Shown one piece after another: positions 1-5,580 of a DNA stretch of 7,596 bases. The position numbers and the translations under genes were made by a program. Positions within the stretch are counted from its first letter, which is position 1, and each line of letters begins with the position of its first letter. The stretch spans positions 1 to 7,596 of the forward strand of contig JBJEIR010000180.1 in assembly GCA_051877215.1 (NCBI GenBank), in the 5' to 3' direction. The notes under the pieces were generated by a model. It was given only the letters and a program-made list of their open reading frames with translations. It did not search any database and was not told the DNA's origin. Source of the stretch: RGIG1959 sp051877215. GTDB lineage: Bacteria > Bacillota > Clostridia > Oscillospirales > Acutalibacteraceae.

Positions 1-1040
1 GGATATTCCGATTTTTTCATCACCTGAATTTCCTGCGGATCGATCATAATGCCGATCACGCTGTCCACCGCATGATAATCGGTCGTCTGAATCATCCACT
101 TAAAGCCTTTGACATCCACGATGATCTCATAATGGACGCCTTTAAAGGTCAGATTGGTGACGCGCCCGACAAGATCGCCTTTTTCCGGTTCAACAATATC
201 GATATCCTCCGGGCGCACCACCACATCGACCGGCTCGTCCCTTTCAAAGCCGCTGTCGACACACCGAAAGGTCTTGCCGAAAAATTCAACAAGATAATCC
301 TCGTGCATGATTCCGTCGAGGATGTTGCTTTCTCCGATAAAGTCCGCGACAAACGCATTGCGAGGCTCGTTATAAATGTCCGTCGGCGTACCGATTTGCT
401 GGATATGACCGTTATCCATAACGACGACCGTATCGGACATGGATAAGGCCTCTTCCTGGTCGTGCGTAACATAAATAAAGGTAATCCCGAGACTTTTTTG
501 AATGTTTTTCAGCTCCACCTGCATATCCTTGCGCAGCTTCAGATCAAGTGCAGCAAGCGGCTCGTCGAGCAGCAGGACACTCGGATTGTTGGCAAGCGCC
601 CTTGCAATCGCCACACGCTGCTGCTGTCCGCCGGACAGCGTGGCGATGCTTCGCTTTTCAAAGCCCTTCAAATTGACAAGAGCCAGCATCTTATCCACCG
701 TCTGCGCAATCTCCGATTTGCTCTTTTTCTGCACCTTCATACCGAATGCGACATTTTCATACACATTCAGGTGCGGAAAAAGCGCATAGCGCTGAAAAAT
801 GGTATTGACGCGGCGCTTATACGCGGGCAGGTTATTCACACGCTGACCGTCAAAAAAGACATCGCCTCGATCGGGAGTGATGAAGCCGCCGATGATACGC
901 AGCGTGGTGGTCTTACCGCATCCGGACGGACCAAGCAGCGTAACAAACTCTCCATCATGAATACTGAGATTTAAGCCATCCAGTACCCGTTCCCCGTCAA
1001 ATGAAACAGCGATGTCTTTGAGCGTGATAATATTTTTCAT
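1..1040 (-). CDS. potA: PotA, spermidine/putrescine ABC importer ATPase (3' end cut by window)
   Basis: This is the cytoplasmic ATPase that powers a PotABCD-type polyamine importer. I translated 346 open codons from the ATG at 1040, with no frameshift; the gene leaves the window at its left edge. Visible motifs are Walker A GPSGCGKT (37-44), Q-loop glutamine Q83 in IFQRYALFPH, ABC signature LSGGQQQR (135-142), Walker B VLLLDEP (155-161, catalytic E160) and switch histidine H194 in VTHDQEEA. A C-terminal TOBE-like regulatory region follows (about 235-340) with VVRPEDI and DPQEIQVMKK, which is typical of PotA rather than of sugar-transporter ATPases. At this length only a short tail can be missing. 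Permease and binding-protein genes (potB, potC, potD) would be expected beyond the left edge. An in-frame ATG at 1046 is an alternative start: the AAGGGGG site at 1057-1051 lies 10 bases from 1040 and 4 from 1046. A related ATPase of the same subfamily (FbpC- or PhnT-like) is less likely. Confidence 0.93.
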   Translation of the reverse strand, partial: MKNIITLKDIAVSFDGERVLDGLNLSIHDGEFVTLLGPSGCGKTTTLRIIGGFITPDRGDVFFDGQRVNNLPAYKRRVNTIFQRYALFPHLNVYENVAFGMKVQKKSKSEIAQTVDKMLALVNLKGFEKRSIATLSGGQQQRVAIARALANNPSVLLLDEPLAALDLKLRKDMQVELKNIQKSLGITFIYVTHDQEEALSMSDTVVVMDNGHIQQIGTPTDIYNEPRNAFVADFIGESNILDGIMHEDYLVEFFGKTFRCVDSGFERDEPVDVVVRPEDIDIVEPEKGDLVGRVTNLTFKGVHYEIIVDVKGFKWMIQTTDYHAVDSVIGIMIDPQEIQVMKKSEY

Positions 1041-1343
1041 GACCATGCATCCCCCTTTGCGGTCGCACACTGCTTTTATCAGGCGGGCAGTATGCTTATC
1101 AGTTTCGCGTGGACAGCGAATTCGCCATCAACCGGCCGTGAAACCGCAGTACCTTGGGCAGCGCCCTCCGCAAAGGGTTTTTCACAATTGCCTGCACAAA
1201 ACAGAACTCTTTTCCGTCCCGTGCGGCAACTGCGGCGTCGCCTGTATACTGCTATCGGTTTTTGCCTTAGATGCACCCCTCTGTGCGATATTGTTAACGG
1301 TCCGAATGAACGTATGCAACATACCGTACACAGAGAGAAACTA
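1041..1343 (-). promoter_or_regulatory. Long, potentially structured 5' leader of potA
   Basis: If transcription starts about 7 bases after the -10 box at 1355-1350, potA carries a leader of roughly 300 bases. In it I see these hairpins on the minus strand. (1) 1337-1329 pairs with 1285-1277 (CTCTGTG/CACAGAG plus a C-G pair and one G-U), enclosing a smaller ACGGT/ACCGT pairing. (2) GGCGAC (1242-1237) pairs with GTTGCC (1230-1225). (3) GTGAAA-AA-CC (1185-1176) pairs with GGTTTCAC (1145-1138), enclosing GGGC-GCT-GCCC (1166-1156). (4) TTCGC (1120-1116) pairs with GCGAA (1108-1104). (5) GCATACTGC (1095-1087) pairs with GCAGTGTGC (1073-1065). (6) GACCGCA (1064-1058) pairs with TGC and GGTC (1049-1047, 1044-1041) around the ribosome binding site. 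I found no good protein-coding frame. It does not match the riboswitch consensus sequences I know. Function is inferred from position only. Confidence 0.4.
1051..1057 (-). promoter_or_regulatory. Ribosome binding site of potA
   Basis: AAGGGGG matches AAGGAGG at six of seven positions. It is followed by three ATG codons: 1050 (wrong frame), 1046 and 1040 (both in frame). The site can sit in the loop of a hairpin formed by flanking GACCGCA and TGC-AT-GGTC. Confidence 0.6.
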
Positions 1344-1349
1344 GATACC

Positions 1350-1378
1350 AATATAAGAAAAAAGACATCAAAAGTCAA
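1350..1378 (-). promoter_or_regulatory. Sigma-A-type promoter upstream of potA
   Basis: TTGACT (1378-1373) and TATATT (1355-1350) each match the vegetative consensus at five of six positions, with an ideal 17-base spacer. The 20 or so bases just upstream (about 1400-1381) are almost pure A and T and could act as an UP element. Predicted start is near 1343. It points at potA, the only gene on its downstream side. Confidence 0.7.
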
Positions 1379-1563
1379 GGATTTTTTTATATTTTTAAAA
1401 AAACAGGTCTGTTTTTCATCTTTTTACCGACATTTGCTCAAGAAAAGTCAAAATACGAAACAAAGGCGGCAACGCCTGACAATTTTTCAAAAAAGCCAAA
1501 GCCGTCTTCACAATGCACATACCGACCGCTTTTGTGACGATATTTCAGCAGAGAAGATCAAAA
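1379..1563. other. Intergenic stretch without a supported gene
   Basis: This is the remainder of the spacer between the spoVM terminator and the potA promoter. It holds only weak structure. There is an AGGCG-TTGC-CGCCT hairpin at 1477-1464, a purely AT-rich hairpin AAAAACA-GACC-TGTTTTT at 1416-1398 followed by more Ts on the minus strand, and an imperfect hairpin between 1535 and 1500 followed by a T-rich run. A 9-base direct repeat, TTGACTTTT on the minus strand, occurs at 1451-1443 and 1378-1370; the second copy is the -35 region of the potA promoter. I see no ORF here with a credible ribosome binding site. Confidence 0.5.
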
Positions 1564-1600
1564 GAAAAAGCCTGCGGGCGGTAAACCCGCAGGCTTTTTC
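1564..1600 (-). terminator. Rho-independent terminator of the rlmN-spoVM gene cluster
   Basis: A perfect 15-bp inverted repeat (1564-1578 with 1586-1600), GC core GCCTGCGGG/CCCGCAGGC, loop of seven bases. On the minus strand it ends in TTTTTCTTTT. The A5/T5 flanks make it formally bidirectional, but no plus-strand gene reads into it. The stem begins inside the spoVM stop codon. Confidence 0.93.
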
Positions 1601-1688
1601 AATCCGTATAAACAATCCGCTGTATTTTAAAAATCTTCCGCAGAATACCGCTGAGCAATTTCGGACTTTTGTACAGTACAATTTGCAT
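1599..1688 (-). CDS. spoVM: SpoVM, small spore-morphogenesis membrane peptide (29 aa)
   Basis: Begins MQIVLYKSPK and ends RIVYTD. Against the 26-residue B. subtilis SpoVM, as I remember it, the alignment is ungapped and K7, P9, K10, L12, G14, I15, R17 and R24 coincide, including the helix-breaking Pro9 important for curvature recognition. Residues 11-22 form an amphipathic, lysine/arginine-studded helix, as in SpoVM. In that family the peptide is made in the mother cell, inserts shallowly into the positively curved outer forespore membrane, anchors the coat ATPase SpoIVA and is degraded by FtsH. A strong ribosome binding site GGAGG (1701-1697) sits 8 bases before the ATG, and the terminator follows at once. 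Its place after thiN is also that of B. subtilis spoVM. The chain is three residues longer than the Bacillus one. The gene is below most gene-caller length limits. Family assignment is from motif and synteny. Confidence 0.9.
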   Translation of the reverse strand: MQIVLYKSPKLLSGILRKIFKIQRIVYTD

Positions 1689-1696
1689 ACCGGACC

Positions 1697-1701
1697 CCTC
1701 C
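1697..1701 (-). promoter_or_regulatory. Ribosome binding site of spoVM
   Basis: GGAGG within GCGGAGGGG, 8 bases before the ATG at 1688. This strong site is main evidence that the 29-codon frame is translated on its own rather than being the tail of the longer open frame reaching back to 1907. Confidence 0.85.
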
Positions 1702-1705
1702 GCTT

Positions 1706-1852
1706 TCAGGATTTGATACGCAAGCAGCCGCATAATATCAGCGCGGCCGCCGCTATCATCAGCAGCAACTGATACGGGCAGACGGTCGCGACCAACAAGC
1801 CCGCTCCAAAGGCGGCAATAGAACAGCTCACTATCCGCCGTGTCGTTCTCAT
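1706..1852 (-). CDS. Small two-helix membrane protein (48 aa), unknown function
   Basis: The protein starts MRTTRR and is otherwise almost wholly hydrophobic. Predicted membrane segments are about residues 7-24 (with the small-residue patch AAFGAGLL) and 28-44 (LLLMIAAAALILCGCL), joined by a tight CPYQ turn. The tail RIKS is basic, so with the positive N-terminus both ends may lie in the cytoplasm. The start at 1852 is chosen because GGAG (1864-1861) is 8 bases away; the ATG at 1858 would leave 2 bases, and the frame also opens further upstream to 1891 without a ribosome site. It lies 68 bases after thiN and only 17 before spoVM, so it probably shares their transcript. Short hydrophobic proteins of this general type are common in Clostridia, but I cannot name a family or function. 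A role alongside SpoVM in sporulation is speculation from position. Confidence 0.72.
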   Translation of the reverse strand: MRTTRRIVSCSIAAFGAGLLVATVCPYQLLLMIAAAALILCGCLRIKS

Positions 1853-1920
1853 GTCCATCGCTCCTTTTCCCGCTGCTTTCTTTAACAGCATATGTCAAGG
1901 GGCGCACTTCGTGAAAAAAA

Positions 1921-2556
1921 TCAGCGATCTTTTGCGTAAATCATCAGCAAAAGGCCCTCGGAAAAGGAAATTTCCGCCGGTTTTTCCGTAAACTCATTGC
2001 TGACTCCGTACGGATAATCGATATCAAAGACGGCATTTTCGAGCGGATATGCGAGGTTACGAAGGGTGATGCCGCGCACGGCGCCCCCGTAAGGCAGCAG
2101 CGAAAGCATTCGACCTTTTTGCGGCTTTAGCGTATAGGTTCCCGGCGTCAGCAACCGAATTTCCTGCTGCTCATCGACAAGCACGCCCGTCGCGTTGTAA
2201 CGCTGTAAAAAACAAAGCAGCATCACATTGGCAAGCGTATGATCCATCCGCCCGCCTAAACATCCGAGCAGCAGAAACTCCCGATACCCCTCTTCGAGGG
2301 CACAGCGAAGGGCGGCGGTAAGATCGGTATCATCCTTACATACCGGCAGCACTTTGGTCGGTATGTCGTCCGCCTCCGAAGAGGAATCGAAATCGCCGAT
2401 TATAAAATCGGGCTTTCGTCCCATTTCGGCAAGCAGGCGCTGTCCCCCGTCCGCCGCAATGATATAGTCATCGGCGCGGAGGTACTGTTTGAGATATCGG
2501 GCATCCGAGAACGGCGCAGCTCCGACAACGACACAACGCCTCATTTGTTTTCCCAT
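1921..2556 (-). CDS. thiN: Thiamine pyrophosphokinase (ThiN)
   Basis: Transfers pyrophosphate from ATP to thiamine, giving thiamine pyrophosphate directly, the salvage route to this cofactor. The 211 residues are normal for the bacterial enzyme. Family landmarks in order: AADGG (34-38), IGDFDSS (53-59), CKDDTDLTAAL (73-83) and LGCLGGRMDHTLAN (97-110), whose acidic residues hold Mg-ATP. The C-terminal beta domain ends with YGVSNEF (183-189), which forms part of the thiamine site in this family. AAAGGAG (2571-2565) lies 8 bases before the ATG at 2556, which I use as the start. The ATG at 2544, giving 207 residues and overlapping the rsgA stop as ATGA, is a real alternative, since homologues usually begin near the RRCVVVG strand. 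The first 16 bases overlap the end of rsgA, implying translational coupling. No TPP riboswitch is seen, consistent with operon membership rather than thiamine control. Confidence 0.95.
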   Translation of the reverse strand: MGKQMRRCVVVGAAPFSDARYLKQYLRADDYIIAADGGQRLLAEMGRKPDFIIGDFDSSSEADDIPTKVLPVCKDDTDLTAALRCALEEGYREFLLLGCLGGRMDHTLANVMLLCFLQRYNATGVLVDEQQEIRLLTPGTYTLKPQKGRMLSLLPYGGAVRGITLRNLAYPLENAVFDIDYPYGVSNEFTEKPAEISFSEGLLLMIYAKDR

Positions 2557-3434
2557 TCCCTGCGCTCCTTTACTTCATTATAAAGGGCAACATAGCTTTC
2601 ATGCCGCGAGCGGGCAATCGTTCCCTGCTCGACCGCCTCGCATATACGGCACCCCTTCTCCCCCGTATGAGAACAGGAGGTAAAGCGGCAACTGCCGAGA
2701 AACGGCTGAAACTCCCGAAAGCAGTCAGCCAATTCGTCCTTTCCGATCGTCTCCAGGCGCTGCGCGTCGAGCGAAGAAAAGCCCGGCGTATCCGCAATAT
2801 ATCCCCCGCCTTGCTGCGGATACAGGCAAGCGCTGCGGGTGGTATGCCGGCCGCGTCCGAGCTTTTTACTCGTTTCCCCCACTTCCAAGAGCAGCGAAGC
2901 ATCCAGCATATTGAGAAGTGTACTTTTTCCGACGCCGGAATTTCCCGCAAGAGCGCAGCATTTCCCGCGCAGATACGCTTTGAGAGGCTGCACGCTGTCC
3001 GGTTGCCGATTGCATACCGAAAACACCGTAAAGCCGGCGCGGCGATAAAGCGTCTCCATTTCATCGGGCGATTTGAGATCTGCCTTACTGAAAACCGGGA
3101 CGGGTTCGATGCCCTTATGCTCTGCAACGGCGATCATGCGATCGAGCACCGAAAGACTCGGTTCCGGATCGGTGGTGGAAACGACCAATATGAGGCAGTC
3201 AAGATTGGCGACAGGCGGGCGGATGAGGTGATTTTTCCGCGGCAAAATTTCTTCTACCGTGCCCGTTTTCTCTCCGCTGACAGAAAGATAAACGCGATCT
3301 CCCGCAATCGGTTTGATGCCTTGACGGCGCAACAGACCGCGTGCACGGCACTCGTATACGCCGTCGGCGGCTTCCACATAATAGAAGCCGCCGATCCCCT
3401 GTAATATAAGCCCGGTCATAAGCTGTTCGTCCAT
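2541..3434 (-). CDS. rsgA: RsgA, circularly permuted GTPase for 30S ribosome maturation
   Basis: RsgA (YjeQ/YloQ/CpgA) binds the 30S subunit late in assembly and uses GTP hydrolysis to test the decoding centre. The 297 residues show an N-terminal OB fold (about 10-65, with GDRVYLS), then a permuted G domain in the order G4-G1-G2-G3: FSKADL (115-120), P-loop GNSGVGKST (164-172), switch region GRGRHTTR (193-200) and DTPGFS (215-220). A C-terminal zinc site follows with C249, C254, H256 and C262. G4 reads SKAD rather than NKxD, a conservative change also met as TKxD in relatives. The gene begins 12 bases after the prkC stop, with GAGG (3448-3445) 10 bases from the ATG. Met6 is a possible later start. 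In B. subtilis this protein is a substrate of PrkC, which fits the neighbourhood. Confidence 0.96.
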   Translation of the reverse strand: MDEQLMTGLILQGIGGFYYVEAADGVYECRARGLLRRQGIKPIAGDRVYLSVSGEKTGTVEEILPRKNHLIRPPVANLDCLILVVSTTDPEPSLSVLDRMIAVAEHKGIEPVPVFSKADLKSPDEMETLYRRAGFTVFSVCNRQPDSVQPLKAYLRGKCCALAGNSGVGKSTLLNMLDASLLLEVGETSKKLGRGRHTTRSACLYPQQGGGYIADTPGFSSLDAQRLETIGKDELADCFREFQPFLGSCRFTSCSHTGEKGCRICEAVEQGTIARSRHESYVALYNEVKERREWENK

Positions 3435-3446
3435 GCTATCGTTTCC

Positions 3447-5510
3447 TCAATTGTAATCTACATCTTCATTTGCGGTAGTCTTGGTAGGCTCCGTTGGGGC
3501 GGCGGTTGTTGCGGGGACGGTAAAAGCGGAATACTTGCTGTCCGTAACACGGCCGCCGGAACCGTCGATTTGAAAGACAGCATATTCCTGATAGTTTCCG
3601 GAGCCTGCAGGTGCCAAGCGCACGGTCACCGTGTAGGATGCGGAATGCTGCGTAAATGTTTTGCTGACGGTTGAGGAGCCGGAAAGCAGCAAGCCGCTCT
3701 CGGTTTCCCAAAGGCTGTTGCCCACATAAATCTGCATATCGACCGTCGCATCGACATTCGGAAGACGAATATCAACAGAGACATCCTTGTATCCGGAGCT
3801 TACAACCAGTACAATTTCACTGTCGGGAGAAACCGAGGAGCCCCCTTGCGGCGTCTGACTGATCACCACACCGGCAGAATAGGTCGGATGGTTGACCTCT
3901 TCGATTCTGTCGGCGTTTACATATAACCCTTTGACACTCAACTGCTTAATAGCATCCGCCTGTGCCAATCCCACAACATCGGGAACGGTCACATCCTCGA
4001 CCGGCTCAGCTCCGCTGCTGACATACAGAGTGACCGTACTCCCTTTGGCTTTTTTCTCTCCTGCGGCAGGGTCGGTCCGTATGACACAGTCATATGCCAC
4101 CGTATCGCTGGTAGCGGAAACCTCTTTGACCTGGAAACCCGCCGCCTGCAATTTGGTTTTGGCGGTATCCTTCGCCTCTCCCTGCTCAATATCGGGAATG
4201 GTAACCAGCTGTTCGCCGCGGCTGATATACAATGTCAGCTCTGTTTTGATTTTCACTTCCCGATCGGGAAGCGGATATTGCTTGATGATTGTCCCCGCCG
4301 CTTCACTGCTGTATTCCTGATTGATTTTAATGGTAAAGTCCCGTGCAATGGCAGTATCGTTGGCAACCTCTGTCTCATAATTTTTTCCGACCAAATTCGG
4401 CACCCTGACATTTTGCGTGGCCGGTGTTGAGGGGGCGAGAATCTGCGTTGCAAAATACACACCCAGCACAACGATCAGCACCAGCATAAACGCACCGGCA
4501 ACGCCGGCCAATATCGGTATAATCGGAGGACCTTTTTTCTTTTTCTCCTCCGATTCTTCATTTTCAGCCGCTTCCTTTGCGGCTTCTTCGTTGCTGCGAA
4601 TACGGGTAAACGCCTCTAAATAATGCTCGGGATTCTCTGCATCGGAGAAATATTTATATTCAAAACGAATACTGGGATTGTTCTTAAACTCATCAATATC
4701 ATACAGCATCTCCGCCGCAGACTGATAGCGCTTATGCGGATCCTTCTGCATAGCCTTCAGTGTAATCTCCTCAAGCCCGTCCGGAATATCCGGATTGATC
4801 TCCTGCGGGCGTTTCGGGTCGGTTTGCATCTGCATGATGGCGACAGATACCGCGTTGTCCGATTCAAAGGGAAGCTGCCCCGTCAGCATTTCATACATCA
4901 TCACGCCGACCGAATACAAATCGGACTTTTCGTCCGTCACTTCGGCGCGCGCCTGCTCCGGACTGATATAATGCACCGATCCGATCGCTTTGTCGCTCTG
5001 CTCCGTCTGGGAAGCCATCTGACTGCGGGAAAAACGCGCAATTCCGAAATCGGTCACCTTGATGGTACCGTCGGCAAGCAGCAGGATATTCTGCGGCTTT
5101 ACATCCTGGTGCACAATTCCCTTGTCATGAGCGTGCTGCAAGGCTTGCAGGATCTGCGTAATGAAATGCACGACCTCTTTCCACTGCAGCACCTTTTGCT
5201 GTTCGATATATTCCTTCAGGGTGATGCCGTCTATATATTCCATCACGATATATTGCAGGTTATCTCCGAAGCTCACATCAATCACGCGCACGATATTCGG
5301 ATGCGAAAGAATGGCGATCGCCTTCGATTCGTTCTTGAATCGACGGGAAAATTCTTCATTTTTGAGATATTCGTCCTTGAGAATTTTAACAGCAACGATG
5401 CGGTCGTCGACATTGTCATACGCTTTATATACATATGCCATACCGCCTACACCGATCATCTCGCGCAGTTCATACCGACCGTCCAGGCGTTTTCCGATGT
5501 ATTTGTCCAT
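3447..5510 (-). CDS. prkC: PASTA-domain membrane Ser/Thr protein kinase (PrkC/StkP type)
   Basis: A 687-residue single-pass kinase that senses muropeptides or lipid II outside and phosphorylates division, cell wall and translation proteins inside. Kinase domain 13-275: glycine loop GVGGMAYV (20-27), lysine K42 (VAVK), helix-C E61, catalytic loop H134-Q135-D136 with K138 and N141, DFG (154-156), SPEQ (183-186) and D197. The usual HRD arginine is glutamine. A charged linker rich in E and K (305-326) precedes the membrane helix (about 329-357). Outside lie three PASTA repeats (366-431, 434-500, 505-573), then about 85 residues of beta-rich sequence resembling the Ig-like end of B. subtilis PrkC and a Thr/Pro-rich tail. 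The ATG at 5510 (MDKYIGKRL) is chosen because AGGGGAG (5526-5520) sits 9 bases away; the ATG at 5531 has no such site. It follows its phosphatase by 70 bases. Confidence 0.96.
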   Translation of the reverse strand: MDKYIGKRLDGRYELREMIGVGGMAYVYKAYDNVDDRIVAVKILKDEYLKNEEFSRRFKNESKAIAILSHPNIVRVIDVSFGDNLQYIVMEYIDGITLKEYIEQQKVLQWKEVVHFITQILQALQHAHDKGIVHQDVKPQNILLLADGTIKVTDFGIARFSRSQMASQTEQSDKAIGSVHYISPEQARAEVTDEKSDLYSVGVMMYEMLTGQLPFESDNAVSVAIMQMQTDPKRPQEINPDIPDGLEEITLKAMQKDPHKRYQSAAEMLYDIDEFKNNPSIRFEYKYFSDAENPEHYLEAFTRIRSNEEAAKEAAENEESEEKKKKGPPIIPILAGVAGAFMLVLIVVLGVYFATQILAPSTPATQNVRVPNLVGKNYETEVANDTAIARDFTIKINQEYSSEAAGTIIKQYPLPDREVKIKTELTLYISRGEQLVTIPDIEQGEAKDTAKTKLQAAGFQVKEVSATSDTVAYDCVIRTDPAAGEKKAKGSTVTLYVSSGAEPVEDVTVPDVVGLAQADAIKQLSVKGLYVNADRIEEVNHPTYSAGVVISQTPQGGSSVSPDSEIVLVVSSGYKDVSVDIRLPNVDATVDMQIYVGNSLWETESGLLLSGSSTVSKTFTQHSASYTVTVRLAPAGSGNYQEYAVFQIDGSGGRVTDSKYSAFTVPATTAAPTEPTKTTANEDVDYN

Positions 5511-5519
5511 ACAGAACAG

Positions 5520-5526
5520 CTCCCCT
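5520..5526 (-). promoter_or_regulatory. Ribosome binding site fixing the prkC start
   Basis: AGGGGAG, 9 bases before the ATG at 5510. It lies downstream of the alternative ATG at 5531, which therefore cannot use it. Confidence 0.75.
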
Positions 5527-5580
5527 GTCATCAGATTTCTCGTATTTCAAAGCACTCTCTTGTGTGATTGCCGTAACAGT

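Noticed and set aside
1138..1185. Resemblance of AAGGTACTGCGG to the T-box antiterminator core
   Set aside because: The match to the GGTGGnACCGCG core is partial, no specifier-loop/AG-box layout or paired terminator is evident, and potA is not an amino acid or tRNA synthetase gene.
1225..1290. Resemblance of CGCACAG and GGCAAAAACC to the cyclic-di-GMP-I riboswitch
   Set aside because: The segments are interrupted and the second conserved half (GCAAAGCC and GGTTACCG) is missing.
1182..1322. 46-codon minus-strand frame (starting MLHTFIRTVNN) inside the potA leader
   Set aside because: No ribosome binding site before the ATG, and the sequence looks like no known leader peptide. Kept only as a remote possibility for an upstream ORF.
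1092..1772. Plus-strand open frame of 226 codons covering the potA leader, the terminator and spoVM
   Set aside because: It would run through an intrinsic terminator and antisense to two small genes. The translation is low-quality (many Arg, Lys, Gln, Ser) and I saw no ribosome binding site.
1893..1898. TTGACA on the minus strand between thiN and the 48-residue gene
   Set aside because: A perfect -35 hexamer, but no acceptable -10 at 16-18 bases (the sequence there is about CAGCGG).
3072..3092. SKAD in place of NKxD in the RsgA G4 motif as a sign of lost GTP specificity
   Set aside because: Lys and Asp are retained and TKxD variants occur in active relatives; all other G motifs and the zinc site are intact.
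2601..3404. Plus-strand open frame of 267 codons opposite rsgA
   Set aside because: Antisense shadow of a fully supported GTPase gene; its product is Arg/Ala-rich with no motif.
4623..5567. Plus-strand open frame of 314 codons opposite prkC
   Set aside because: It lies wholly antisense to the kinase, whose motifs are unambiguous. Its product is rich in His, Arg and Ile/Leu runs that arise from reading the other strand and has no recognisable domain.
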